Assembly (NCBI GenBank): GCA_028291515.1
Contig: JAQGHU010000077.1
Span: forward strand, 62,001-126,000
Origin: Schlesneria sp.
Lineage (GTDB): Bacteria; Planctomycetota; Planctomycetia; Planctomycetales; Planctomycetaceae
DNA length: 64,000 nucleotides
Direction of reading: 5' to 3'
Each line of letters begins with the position of its first letter. The stretch's first letter is position 1. The position numbers and the translations under genes were made by a program. The notes beneath the pieces are model-generated. The model searched no databases. It was not told the origin of the DNA and saw nothing but the letters and a program-made list of their open reading frames with translations. This document shows positions 29,148-37,503 of the stretch, in pieces.

Positions 29148-30239
29148 ATGCGCGTTGTGACTTTGGGCGAAGTGATGATTCGAATGATGCCCACCGGTTG
29201 GGAGCGGCTGACGAAGTCACTGCCGGGCGTGCTGGAGTCAACCTTTGGTGGTGCCGAAGTCAACGTGGCGGTGTCGATTGCGGCTCAGGGCGGCACAGCC
29301 GCCTATTGCTCTCCTTTGCCCGAGAACCCGATCACGACAGCGTTCGCAGGTGAACTGCGTCGCTACGGTGTTGACGACAGCCTGGTGATGCGCACCAATG
29401 ACGGACGCTTTGGCATCTATTTTGTCGAGAACGGAGCCAATCAACGCGGCGGCACGGTCACCTACGATCGAGCAGGCTCAAGCATCTCAGTCGTTCCTCC
29501 GGATCGCTATGACTGGAATCAGATTTTCAACGGCGCGACTTGGTTCCACATCACGGGGATCACGCCATCAATCAGCAAGACTGCGGCCGACGTGGCTCGC
29601 GTCTCAATTGATGAGGCGTCTCGACGTGGCATTCCCGTTTCGTGCGATTTGAATTTCCGCAAGAAGTTGTGGAATTGGCAGCCCGGAACAAAGCCGGCCG
29701 CGCTGGCTCGCCAGACGATGGAATCGCTACTTCCCCAGATGCAGGTGTTGATCGCGAATGAAGAAGACGCAGACCACGTCCTGGGTATTCGCGCGGCGGG
29801 AACAGATGTCGATGCCGGCGTATTGGATCTGCACGGTTACGAAGACGTGGCTCGACAGATCGTCGCGAAGTTTCCAAATTTGAAACGCGTGGCGATCACG
29901 TTGCGCGAGAGCATTTCCGCCAGTCATAACAACTGGGGCGCAATGCTATTCGACGCTGAAGCCAACAAAGCCCACTTTGCCCCGATCGATGCCGAGGGCC
30001 ACTACACACCCTACGAAATTCATAACATCGTGGATCGAGTGGGAGCAGGTGATGCCTTCGCTGGTGGTCTGGTCTTCGCGCTGCAGACTCCGGAACTGTC
30101 AGATCCACCGACCGCATTGGCCTATGCTGTCGCAGCGAGTTGCTTGAAACATAGCATTCGCGGAGACTTCAACGATTCCACCCGGGCCGAGATTGAAGCT
30201 CTGATGCGGGGCGGCGGAAGCGGACGTGTCAGCCGTTAA
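29148..30239 (+). CDS. kdgK: PfkB-family sugar kinase, KdgK-like
   Basis: The 363-residue product is a ribokinase/PfkB-family kinase. The N-terminal VVTLGEVMIRMMPTGWERL and FGGAEVNVAVSIAAQGG resemble 2-keto-3-deoxygluconate kinase, which makes KDPG for the Entner-Doudoroff route. The C-terminal signature DRVGAGDAFAGGLVFAL includes the catalytic aspartate and anion hole. The start at ATG 29148 follows AGAGGTGG; an open frame back to 29103 has no support. The exact sugar is an inference from overall resemblance, and no uronate-pathway genes are next to it. The gene lies 53 bases upstream of a regulator on the same strand. Confidence 0.82.
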   Translation: MRVVTLGEVMIRMMPTGWERLTKSLPGVLESTFGGAEVNVAVSIAAQGGTAAYCSPLPENPITTAFAGELRRYGVDDSLVMRTNDGRFGIYFVENGANQRGGTVTYDRAGSSISVVPPDRYDWNQIFNGATWFHITGITPSISKTAADVARVSIDEASRRGIPVSCDLNFRKKLWNWQPGTKPAALARQTMESLLPQMQVLIANEEDADHVLGIRAAGTDVDAGVLDLHGYEDVARQIVAKFPNLKRVAITLRESISASHNNWGAMLFDAEANKAHFAPIDAEGHYTPYEIHNIVDRVGAGDAFAGGLVFALQTPELSDPPTALAYAVAASCLKHSIRGDFNDSTRAEIEALMRGGGSGRVSR

Positions 30240-30292
30240 CCCTTGATCTGATTGGCTGCGCCGGCTTGCCTTCAGCGCGATGAATTCGACTT

Positions 30293-31666
30293 ATGCCCAA
30301 ACGCACGCGAACGACTCGACGCCTGGAAGTCTGGTTGAAAGACACCGACCAGGCGTTGTTTGTTTTGAATGCGCAGCGGCGCCTGGTCTTCTTCAATAGT
30401 GGCAGTGAACGATTAACAGGCTGGTCCGCATCGGATCTGCTCGGGCAGAAGTGCGACTATGTTTCGGAAGCCGATGCTTGCACGCCGGCAGCGCTCCTCG
30501 CGGCACTGGCCCCACCGCCCGAGGTGTGGTCTGGTCAGCAACAGCAAGTGCCCATCAATATTCCCTGCAAGAACTCCTCGCCGCAGCCGCGAGTGGTCCA
30601 TTATTTCCCGCTGGCCGATACCGATCGCGATGTGAAAGCCATTCTCGGTATCATTGTCGATGTCCCGGAAACGTCACCTCCGACTCAGGTTTCAGCGTCG
30701 CAGAGGCTGCATGCCGAGATCGCAGTCTTAAGACAATCGGTGAGGCAGCGTTACGGTGACGGCAGCTTGATTGGACTCAGTCAGCCCTTACAGCGTGCAT
30801 TTCAACAGGTGAAGCTGGCGCAGGCATCGCCATCTGCAGTCCTCTTCGTCGGAGAGGCCGGAGTTGGCAAAGAGCATCTGGCTCGCGTGTTGCACTATCA
30901 GAGTTCGCTTGGAAAGAAAGCGTTTGTTCCGCTGAACTGCCACACCACTTCGTCGGATCTGAACCAGACCTTGTCGCGACTGCGCGAGGATCAACAAGCG
31001 AACAGTTTGCAGGCGGGGGCCGTTTACTTCGATCAGATCGACAAGGCATCCGCTCTCTTCCAGCAGATGCTGCTGGAGTGGATGAGCCAGATGGATGGCG
31101 GCGTGTCGTTGCGAATCATGGCCAGCAGCACTCGTCCGTTGCTGCCGCTGGTCGAAGCGGAACTGTTTTCAGAAGCACTCTATTTTCGTTTGACTCCATT
31201 AGTCGTGGAACTGCCCCCACTGCGTGACCGGATGGAAGATCTGGAACCGCTGGCGCAGTATTTCCTGGAAGAGCTGAACCGGGACTTCGCGAAGCAGGTC
31301 GCAGGATTTTCCGAAGAGGCCTGGCGTCAGTTCAGACGCTATCATTGGCTGGGTAATGCGGGTGAACTGCGGCAGGTGATCATGGAGGCTCGAGAAGCCT
31401 GCGACGGGCCAATGGTCAAGCCAGAGCATCTTCCGTTTCGATTCCGAACTGGCGTCACCGCGCAAACCATGGAACCATCGCAACGTCCGAGGATCGTGCC
31501 ACTCGATGGCTTCCTGGAGGAGGTCGAACGAGAGCAGATCGAACGGGCACTCGCAGAGTCTCGCGATAACAAAGCGCGCGCGGCCGAATTGCTGGGGATC
31601 ACCCGTCCACGCCTTTACCGTCGGATGGAACACCTCGGAATCGCGGATCCAGATCCTTCCAAGTAA
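30293..31666 (+). CDS. PAS-AAA+-Fis regulator of the enhancer-binding-protein type, degenerate
   Basis: The domain order is that of a sigma-54 activator. An N-terminal PAS domain occupies residues about 15-125. The AAA+ domain (about 155-385) has a Walker A motif GEAGVGKE. The C-terminal Fis-type helix-turn-helix reads ALAESRDNKARAAELLGITR followed by PRLYRRMEHLGI. Two hallmarks are changed. The GAFTGA loop that touches sigma-54 is absent, the stretch between Walker A and Walker B being short and unrelated (LNQTLSRLREDQQAN). Walker B reads GAVYFDQID, with Gln where Glu usually catalyses hydrolysis. It therefore probably does not remodel sigma-54 holoenzyme. It may act as a DNA-binding repressor or activator by another route. 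Confidence 0.8.
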   Translation: MPKRTRTTRRLEVWLKDTDQALFVLNAQRRLVFFNSGSERLTGWSASDLLGQKCDYVSEADACTPAALLAALAPPPEVWSGQQQQVPINIPCKNSSPQPRVVHYFPLADTDRDVKAILGIIVDVPETSPPTQVSASQRLHAEIAVLRQSVRQRYGDGSLIGLSQPLQRAFQQVKLAQASPSAVLFVGEAGVGKEHLARVLHYQSSLGKKAFVPLNCHTTSSDLNQTLSRLREDQQANSLQAGAVYFDQIDKASALFQQMLLEWMSQMDGGVSLRIMASSTRPLLPLVEAELFSEALYFRLTPLVVELPPLRDRMEDLEPLAQYFLEELNRDFAKQVAGFSEEAWRQFRRYHWLGNAGELRQVIMEAREACDGPMVKPEHLPFRFRTGVTAQTMEPSQRPRIVPLDGFLEEVEREQIERALAESRDNKARAAELLGITRPRLYRRMEHLGIADPDPSK

Positions 31667-31823
31667 TGCACGGTCGTACCGCTGAAAAAATTTGGGATAC
31701 GGCCAGCGATTATTAGTTTCCCTCACATCAAATATTCAGCTCGATTGGCGAAGCTGGCTCCGATAAAAGTGGGGCGTTCCTCTAGACTGTGGCTTCACCA
31801 AGCCCGCCGCTGGCCAATCTGGC

Positions 31824-31851
31824 TTGCTTTCGTCGCCTTCCCGGCTATAAA
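31824..31851 (+). promoter_or_regulatory. Candidate promoter of tRNA-Ser
   Basis: TTGCTT (31824-31829) and TATAAA (31846-31851) are 16 bases apart and lie about 20 bases ahead of the tRNA gene. This is the spacing expected for a short-leader tRNA transcript. Confidence 0.5.
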
Positions 31852-31872
31852 TGTGATCCGTCCAAACGGACC

Positions 31873-31961
31873 GGAGAGGTGGCTGAGTGGCCGATAGCAC
31901 CGCTTTGCTAAAGCGGCGTGGGGGTCAAACTCCACCGGGGGTTCGAATCCCCCCCTCTCCG
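31873..31961 (+). tRNA. tRNA-Ser (anticodon GCT)
   Basis: This is an 89-base class II tRNA. The acceptor strands GGAGAGG (31873) and CCTCTCC (31954-31960) pair fully and leave G as discriminator. The anticodon stem CCGCT/AGCGG encloses the loop TTGCTAA, anticodon GCT, reading AGC and AGT serine codons. The long variable arm (GTGGGGGTCAAACTCCAC) forms its own stem, as expected for serine tRNA. The T arm carries GTTCGAATC. Confidence 0.96.
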
Positions 31962-31970
31962 TTCAACTGA

Positions 31971-32004
31971 AAGCCGTCATCGCAAGTCGATGACGGCTTT
32001 TGTG
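31971..32004 (+). terminator. Rho-independent terminator after tRNA-Ser
   Basis: The stem AAGCCGTCATCG / CGATGACGGCTT with a five-base loop is followed by TTTTG. It lies ten bases after the tRNA-Ser gene. The convergent gene ending at 32087 may also use it. Confidence 0.8.
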
Positions 32005-32086
32005 TTGTGTGCCATGGCCGGGAGATTCGAGTGATCATCAGCGCAAAGGGCAAGCGAGGCTGACGCTGCAGAATGGCATTTGCGAA

Positions 32087-33730
32087 CTACAGAACGGCGT
32101 CCGGCAGAAACTCGCGACTGAAAAAGCGGATCAGTGTTTCTTCCGGGTAAAGTCCCCACGAAAACTCGCGATCTCGCAGTACCGAATTCGCCTTCAGTTG
32201 GTAGCGAACCTGAGCTCGTTCGGACTGCAATTCTGTGACCACGTTCGTCAGCTCTGCACTCATCAACTCATTCAAGTCGGTCAGTTGCCGATGTTCAGCC
32301 TTTGTCGGCCGATGTGATTTCAGCTCGTTGATGATCCGATTTTTATCAGCGATCAAGCCGCCAACATGACTTCCTTCGGCGGCGTCCAGCAGTCGATCCG
32401 GATTATAGCGCGTATCCCGCAGCCGTTGCTGAAGACCACGGAGATCGTAGTCGGCGTGCGGGAACTCAGCCCCGAGAGGCAAGAACGCCGTTGCGGTGAC
32501 AGTTGCGAATCGGGGAGCTTCAATTCCGAAAAAACGCTGACAGATCTGGTCGGTCATCGCATCGTACTTGGCTCCGCCGATGCCGTGGATGAACAAGTCT
32601 GCGAGGAACAACCGCGCGAACATAGTTGTCGTGAGAGCTCGCGTTCGGAACCGGATTCCCTGCGATCCAAGCTGCGAAATGACATCGGCGGCTGAATCAC
32701 CCGTCAAAGCGAGTCGCGCAAAGATTCCCGTGCTATCCCGCAAGTGGATTTCGGAACCGACTTGTCGAGCGACCGGACGTTCACGTCGCTTGCACCCTGC
32801 TCGCCAGACCCAAAACGGTGCCTCCAGCCAGCCGCTGTCTGCGATCAATTCCGGGACAGGATGCGTTGTGCTGCGCAGATGATGAAGTTGCCGATAGTCG
32901 CGAACAGCTTCATTGTAGATCGCGTGAAATCGCGGCAGATGCCTGAGCACCGACGCCGCAAACACGCCAAAGGGTCGCGTCGAGCAAACACGCGACATCG
33001 GCAGTTCCAAGTTTTGCAGTCCATGCGCACGCTCAACCGCCACGCGGGCTGCGACCAGGCAATCGCTCAGGCGACTCGTCATGCGTGATTGTCGAATCGC
33101 GGCCGGCCAACCCGATGCAATTAGCGGTTCATAGTTCCAGTTCTGCTGGATACTGGTTCGGACTTGTTCGCCAAACGCCTCGAAACATGCTCGATCCGCA
33201 ATCGCCGCTTCTTCCCAAGGTTGCTCAAGTTGGGCCGCGTCGAACGGGATCGATTCGAGAGATGGCATAGCCCCCTTGGAAACCGGGACTCGAATCCGAG
33301 TGCTGCCGAGCGTGTCGTTGTCGACGACCAGGTTGAGTGCCAGGCCGCGAGTCTGTCGGGATAACCCTGCGGCCGCGAAGTTCTTCGCCCAGACACCAAT
33401 GTGGAAGAGTTCGGGTTGATGACCGGTGACGACCAATGGCGACTGTCGATCGACGGCGATGTCATCATTAATTAAGGACGACGTATAGCCGACTGCTTCC
33501 GCGATGACAGCTTCACGAGCTTCGTCACGGAGTTGCTGGAATGAGATTCCGTCGAGATCAAAGTCAGTCGAAGAAAGCCTCTGTGCGTTGGCCAGGATCA
33601 GGTCAGGCAAGTCGTCGGCGCACGGCACGACCAGCACGGACTCGTGCTGTCGTGGAACGACGAGCGAAGGGGGACTCGCAGACGAACACATCTCAGGACA
33701 CAAAGGGGGATTCATCAACTGACATGCCAT
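32087..33730 (-). CDS. Protein of unknown function, weak BshC-like N-terminus
   Basis: I do not recognise a firm family for this 547-residue cytoplasmic protein. Near the N-terminus the segment PLVVTGHQPELFHIGVWAKN resembles the VTGHQ/L...GP...K motif at the start of BshC-type cysteine-adding enzymes of bacillithiol synthesis. Overall length is also close to BshC (about 540), and the C-terminus is helical and charged, as in BshC. The similarity is limited and may only reflect a shared nucleotide-binding fold. The start is set at ATG 33730, directly after the glycosyltransferase stop (one base between). The longer frame to 33835 would overlap that gene by about 100 bases. The pair is surely co-transcribed. 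Confidence 0.6.
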   Translation of the reverse strand: MACQLMNPPLCPEMCSSASPPSLVVPRQHESVLVVPCADDLPDLILANAQRLSSTDFDLDGISFQQLRDEAREAVIAEAVGYTSSLINDDIAVDRQSPLVVTGHQPELFHIGVWAKNFAAAGLSRQTRGLALNLVVDNDTLGSTRIRVPVSKGAMPSLESIPFDAAQLEQPWEEAAIADRACFEAFGEQVRTSIQQNWNYEPLIASGWPAAIRQSRMTSRLSDCLVAARVAVERAHGLQNLELPMSRVCSTRPFGVFAASVLRHLPRFHAIYNEAVRDYRQLHHLRSTTHPVPELIADSGWLEAPFWVWRAGCKRRERPVARQVGSEIHLRDSTGIFARLALTGDSAADVISQLGSQGIRFRTRALTTTMFARLFLADLFIHGIGGAKYDAMTDQICQRFFGIEAPRFATVTATAFLPLGAEFPHADYDLRGLQQRLRDTRYNPDRLLDAAEGSHVGGLIADKNRIINELKSHRPTKAEHRQLTDLNELMSAELTNVVTELQSERAQVRYQLKANSVLRDREFSWGLYPEETLIRFFSREFLPDAVL

Positions 33731-33731
33731 C

Positions 33732-34532
33732 TTACGGATTCGACGATCCGCAGGTTGCGGGGCGACAATCGGTCGCTTCGCCCTTGCAGTCGTTCCCTTC
33801 AGCCTGAGGGTGATTTGGCAGATGAAGTGAAGCAACCTCGCGGTCGATCACTTCGTGATAGTAAGCCAGCCGCCGGGCTGCTTGATCAAGCGCTCCACCG
33901 AATGATCGCTCTTCTTCGAGATAGATGAGCGGGACTGGGAATTCGACAATCTTCATGTCGAGTGCCGCGGCTTGCACCCACAGTTGCAGCGGCATCGCGT
34001 AGCCGAGTTCCGTGATTCGGAATCGAGCTAGCGAGTCGACTCGATAGGCTTTGAAGCCACAGAATGAATCAGTCAGTTGCAGTCCGAATCGATTCTTCAG
34101 GAGTTCCGTAACCTGCATGTTGATGCGGCGACGGTCGACAGGAGGCAGACTGTCACCCGGGAACTGCGCCAGATAGCGGCTGCCGGAGACGATATCGACC
34201 GGAGCTTCTTCGGTCGCATAGATCGCCGCTGCCAGTTCCGGAATTAATCGGGGTTCGTGTTGTCCATCGCAATCGATTGTCACCAGGACATCGTATTGTC
34301 CGTCCAGTGCGTATTGGAACGCAGTCCGCAGGGCCGCACCATAACCCTGATTGTATTCATGGCGGACCATGAAGACCTTGCGTTCGGCAGCCATCAGTTC
34401 CGGCGTGCGGTCCGACGACCCGTCGTCGATGACCAAAATGTCCTGCGAATATTTCTTGACCTCGGCCAAGACATCTTGCAGATGCCGCTCTTCGTTATAA
34501 ACGGGAAGAGCCGTCAAAATTCGAGGGGTCAT
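33732..34532 (-). CDS. Family 2 glycosyltransferase, dolichol-phosphate-mannose-synthase-like
   Basis: The 266-residue product is a GT-A fold glycosyltransferase of family 2. Seen are the N-terminal nucleotide-sugar strand ILTALPVYNEERHLQDVL, VIDDGSSD, the metal-binding DCDGQHEP motif and the acceptor region GSRYL. There is no C-terminal membrane domain, so it resembles soluble, polyprenyl-phosphate-sugar synthases of the DPM1 type. The start at ATG 34532 has an AGGAG site seven bases upstream; the frame extends to 34634 without support. It is followed by a gene of unknown function one base after its stop. Confidence 0.85.
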   Translation of the reverse strand: MTPRILTALPVYNEERHLQDVLAEVKKYSQDILVIDDGSSDRTPELMAAERKVFMVRHEYNQGYGAALRTAFQYALDGQYDVLVTIDCDGQHEPRLIPELAAAIYATEEAPVDIVSGSRYLAQFPGDSLPPVDRRRINMQVTELLKNRFGLQLTDSFCGFKAYRVDSLARFRITELGYAMPLQLWVQAAALDMKIVEFPVPLIYLEEERSFGGALDQAARRLAYYHEVIDREVASLHLPNHPQAEGNDCKGEATDCRPATCGSSNP

Positions 34533-34744
34533 ACCGTCGCTCCTGCGGTTCAAATCAGGGGAATCCAACCCGCATCCGTGCGACTTGGGCAGCATTCTAG
34601 GCCTGCGACCGGCCAAGTCAAAGGCGGGGGACACCTCCTGCGGTGTCGGCGAGGGCTCGGATTTCGGAATCTCGCACTCTGCCTCAGGATCGGCGAAACC
34701 CCCAAATTCCGAAAATCTTGTTAGATCTTCAGGTTCCCCCCAGC

Positions 34745-34774
34745 TTGACCAAACCGTTTTCGCAGGCCTAGGAT
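34745..34774 (+). promoter_or_regulatory. Candidate promoter of the Gly/Tyr-rich gene
   Basis: TTGACC (34745-34750) and TAGGAT (34769-34774) are separated by 18 bases. Transcription would start near 34781, inside the hairpin at 34778-34798, leaving a leader of about 75 bases. Confidence 0.5.
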
Positions 34775-34777
34775 AGA

Positions 34778-34798
34778 AATCGGCAGGAAGTGCCGATT
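34778..34798. promoter_or_regulatory. Perfect inverted repeat overlapping the predicted transcription start
   Basis: AATCGGCA (34778-34785) and TGCCGATT (34791-34798) are perfect complements across a five-base loop. The position, just after the predicted -10 box, fits an operator. It could also be a 5' RNA hairpin that affects stability. Confidence 0.4.
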
Positions 34799-34854
34799 AT
34801 GCGGGCAAGGACGGTCGCCGCGATTTTGCGTGATTTTCGCCGAGGGGGGTAAAA

Positions 34855-35505
34855 ATGAACGTCAAACGGTTGGTGAGCTGGAGCGTTCCGGCACTTTGCT
34901 TAATCGCGTTGGGTCTGGCGAGTCAAGAAGCCAGCGCCAGCCCGCTGCAGCAGCCCGGATTAGTGCAAGCGTTAGCACCGACGGCGGTTGGTTTCCACCG
35001 TTGGGGCGGTGGCTGGGGACATCGCGGATATGGTGGGTGGGGTGGTGGCTACTACTACGGCCGACCTTGGATCTATCGTCCGTACTACCGCACGGCCTTC
35101 TACGGCGGTGGCTTGGGCTATGGTGGATACGGTTATGGCTACGGAGGCTATCGTGGCTACGGATACGCTTCGCCGTACTACACCAATTACGGTAACTACG
35201 GTTACAGCAACTACGGTTATGGGGTGGGATGGCCGTATTCGACCGGCTACTCGGCCTATCGTCCCGTGGTCTATTCGAACCCGGTTTACACGACTAGCTA
35301 CTACCAACCCGTCTCGTACGGCAACTATGGAAACTACGGCTACTCAGGGTATTCGGGCTACAACGCCGGGTACTACGGTGGCAACGCCGGCTATTACGGC
35401 GGCGGATATCCGTCGTACGGGTATGCCAGTTACTCAACTCCGTACTATTCGTCCTACGGCTACAACTCGTACTCGCCGTACGGGGCATGCTGCGGCTCCT
35501 GGTAA
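34855..35505 (+). CDS. Secreted Gly/Tyr-rich low-complexity protein
   Basis: The 216-residue product has a signal peptide (MNVKRLVSWSVPALCLIALG, cleavage near ASA/SP). Then comes almost pure low-complexity sequence of Gly, Tyr, Ser and Asn, with repeats of types GYGGY, NYGNYGY and GYYGGN. It ends with ACCGSW, a cysteine pair. Such proteins are known in planctomycetes but have no proven role. Matrix or cell-wall-associated functions, or cross-linking through tyrosine, are possible. The ribosome site GAGGGGGG is strong and the gene has its own promoter and terminator, suggesting substantial expression. Confidence 0.75.
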   Translation: MNVKRLVSWSVPALCLIALGLASQEASASPLQQPGLVQALAPTAVGFHRWGGGWGHRGYGGWGGGYYYGRPWIYRPYYRTAFYGGGLGYGGYGYGYGGYRGYGYASPYYTNYGNYGYSNYGYGVGWPYSTGYSAYRPVVYSNPVYTTSYYQPVSYGNYGNYGYSGYSGYNAGYYGGNAGYYGGGYPSYGYASYSTPYYSSYGYNSYSPYGACCGSW

Positions 35506-35543
35506 CGACCAACTGTTGGCTGCATTGTTTGGTTGAAACATCC

Positions 35544-35581
35544 AAACCCGACCAGTTTCATCGCTGGACGGGTTTGTTTTT
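35544..35581 (+). terminator. Rho-independent terminator after the Gly/Tyr-rich gene
   Basis: The stem AAACCCGACCAG / CTGGACGGGTTT (35544-35575) contains one A/A mismatch and is followed by a T-rich run. Confidence 0.8.
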
Positions 35582-35693
35582 TGATAAGCGCCGAGGTAGT
35601 TGTCGGGTGATTCCCAACCGGTTCAAAAAACTTGGCATTTCGACCCAGTTCCGCATACCATGATTTCCTTGTTCAATTCTTGGGGATCCGAAA

Positions 35694-36239
35694 ATGCGGT
35701 CGCTTGCGCTGACATGCTTGTTGCTGAACGCGGCTTCGCTGCAAGCCCAGATCACCGTTCAGCAACCGGTCGTCCGAACGACCAGTGTTGGGACGACAGT
35801 TTCTGTTCCCGATCGCGGCCGCGTGTTCCTCGGCGGAGTCAATTCGGCCGAGTCGTTCCGGCAGAACTACGGGCCTTTTCCGTCAGGGACAACTCGTGGT
35901 TACGGTTTATCCGGCGGTTCTATGTCGGCAAGCGTCTACATCATCGATCTGCAGGCGATGGACGAAGCCATTTTGAACTCAGTCCCTGACTCGCCCCTTC
36001 AGTCTGGGATGGGAGTTCGTCGCGCCCGATCCGAGCAGGAAGCTGCTCCACGAGAGGCCGTATCGGCAATCGACAAGGCTGCCAATTTCGAACGCCTGGC
36101 GCGGCAAGCCGAGACGGTTGGCAAGATGGGAGTCGCTAAGCTCCACTGGCAGATGGCCGCCAAGTACGGCTCGACAGTAGCCCGGGATCAGCTCAGCAGC
36201 AAACCGGTCGATCTCGCCAAAGCCGCCGCCAGCAAGTGA
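35694..36239 (+). CDS. Small secreted protein with secretin-like VPDxG..LGG motif
   Basis: This 181-residue protein starts with a short signal peptide (MRSLALTCLLLNAASLQAQ). The segment TTVSVPDRGRVFLGGVNSAE resembles the motif in bacterial secretins (V-P-D-G-G-T...L-G-G) that comes just before the membrane-inserting lip. Other small planctomycete proteins show the same motif. The rest is not recognised. The C-terminal 70 residues are helical and contain a TPR-like piece (AKLHWQMAAKYGS). It is probably periplasmic. The function is unknown. Confidence 0.65.
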   Translation: MRSLALTCLLLNAASLQAQITVQQPVVRTTSVGTTVSVPDRGRVFLGGVNSAESFRQNYGPFPSGTTRGYGLSGGSMSASVYIIDLQAMDEAILNSVPDSPLQSGMGVRRARSEQEAAPREAVSAIDKAANFERLARQAETVGKMGVAKLHWQMAAKYGSTVARDQLSSKPVDLAKAAASK

Positions 36240-36413
36240 TTGCTTCGCTCTCCGCGGCGGAAACATTCGCTCAGGCAGAAGTCATAAGTCGTGATTCGTG
36301 GAGATTTGTCTGATTCGTGATCAATTCATTCGCTCCTCTTCCAGACTCAAAATGGTGGTCAGCAATAGTGACAACGGCACGTAACTATTTGTGACGAGAG
36401 ACCTTTGAGAAAC

Positions 36414-36442
36414 TTGACGGTCGCGTGAATCACTTCTATACT
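36414..36442 (+). promoter_or_regulatory. Strong sigma-70-type promoter
   Basis: TTGACG (36414-36419) and TATACT (36437-36442) lie 17 bases apart. It is the best -35/-10 match found in the window and lies about 50 bases ahead of the gene at 36496. Confidence 0.65.
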
Positions 36443-36495
36443 CGCGTTTTCCGCATGCTGAGCGGCTTTCATGCGGGGACCGGTCCATATCACGG

Positions 36496-37422
36496 ATGTT
36501 TGCCAGCATGAAGAGCGAAGAACGTCACACCCTTGAAACCAACCAACTTGGCGAAGCCGTTCAGGCCGCCGGTAAGCGATTGGAAGACAATACGACCAAG
36601 ATTGTGGCCGTCGTCTGTGCCGTCCTGTTAATCGCCGCGGCGGTGACATGGTGGATGCGGCAATCGAGTTCGTCGGCGGTCGCCGCTTGGACCTTGCTCG
36701 AAAACGCAGAAACAGTCGCTCAGTACAGCGATATCCGCGAAAAATACACAGGCACGATTCCTGGTCGCTGGGCTCAGTTGCTCGAATCAGAACTGTATTT
36801 GAAGACGGGTCTGGAGCAGATGTTCAGCGATCGCGAATTGGGGTCCGGTGACCTGAAGAAGGCGATCAACGGATTTCAGGAACTCAATAGCACCAAGGCT
36901 GATCAGGCAATTCACGAGCGAGCCCTGTGGGGTTTGGCGTTGGCTCTAGAAGCGACCAGCGACGGCGATACCACCAAGGCCAGTGAAGCTTACCAACGCC
37001 TGTTGAACGATGTTCCCGAAACGACCTATCGGCCGATTGCTGAACAGCGAATTGCGGCTTTGAAGACGGGCGGCGTCAAGGATTTCTATGCCTGGTTCAG
37101 CAAGCAGAATCCCAAGCCCGCGGACGTTCGACCGAAAGACGGCGGATTTAAGGACGACTTCGATTCGATGCTTCCGCCTGCAAAGAGCGAATTCAATCTG
37201 AAGCCGAATTCAGAGAAATCAGCCGAAGGTCAGGACGACAAGGCGAAGACCGAAGAAGCCAAACCAGCCGCCGAACCTGAAAAATCAGAGGCGAAGCCTG
37301 ACGCTCCTGCCGCCAAGGACGAACAGCCCAAGGTTGACGAGAAGCCGAAGACTGAAGAAAAATCCGCTACTGAAAAAGAAGTCGAGCCGAAGACTGACAA
37401 ACCGGCTGACAAGAAAGAATAG
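36496..37422 (+). CDS. Single-pass membrane protein with TPR-like domain (YfgM-like)
   Basis: The 308-residue product has a cytoplasmic N-terminus, one transmembrane helix at about residues 36-54 (IVAVVCAVLLIAAAVTWWM) and a helical domain of tetratricopeptide type (residues 60-195, with ALWGLALALEA and AYQRLLNDVPETTYRPIAEQ). This topology matches the YfgM family, an accessory subunit near SecYEG and periplasmic chaperones. The last 100 residues are a low-complexity Lys/Glu/Pro/Ala tail. A promoter lies just upstream. It precedes the pseudouridine synthase gene by about 80 bases, with a hairpin between them. Start ATG 36496 or ATG 36508 are both possible. Confidence 0.7.
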   Translation: MFASMKSEERHTLETNQLGEAVQAAGKRLEDNTTKIVAVVCAVLLIAAAVTWWMRQSSSSAVAAWTLLENAETVAQYSDIREKYTGTIPGRWAQLLESELYLKTGLEQMFSDRELGSGDLKKAINGFQELNSTKADQAIHERALWGLALALEATSDGDTTKASEAYQRLLNDVPETTYRPIAEQRIAALKTGGVKDFYAWFSKQNPKPADVRPKDGGFKDDFDSMLPPAKSEFNLKPNSEKSAEGQDDKAKTEEAKPAAEPEKSEAKPDAPAAKDEQPKVDEKPKTEEKSATEKEVEPKTDKPADKKE

Positions 37423-37454
37423 CATCGGCCTGGTGCCGATGACGTTGGTTCCAC

Positions 37455-37479
37455 AGCCCGGCATCCGACATGCCGGGCT
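37455..37479 (+). terminator. Hairpin between the YfgM-like gene and rluD
   Basis: AGCCCGGCA / TGCCGGGCT with a seven-base loop. The following sequence TCCGCTTTT is only partly T-rich, so it may be an attenuating or weak terminator. Confidence 0.5.
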
Positions 37480-37503
37480 TCCGCTTTTGATACTGCTCCT
37501 GCA

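Larger units (their letters stand above)
34533..34854. other. Divergent spacer with promoter and leader hairpin
   Basis: This 322-base region lies between the leftward glycosyltransferase and the rightward Gly/Tyr-rich gene. It contains a promoter-like pair at 34745-34774 and a perfect hairpin at 34778-34798 immediately downstream of it. The rest shows no gene. Confidence 0.5.

Noticed and set aside
34972-35545. Open frames on both strands over the Gly/Tyr-rich gene
   Set aside because: They are Thr/Val/Ala-rich shadows of the repetitive sequence.
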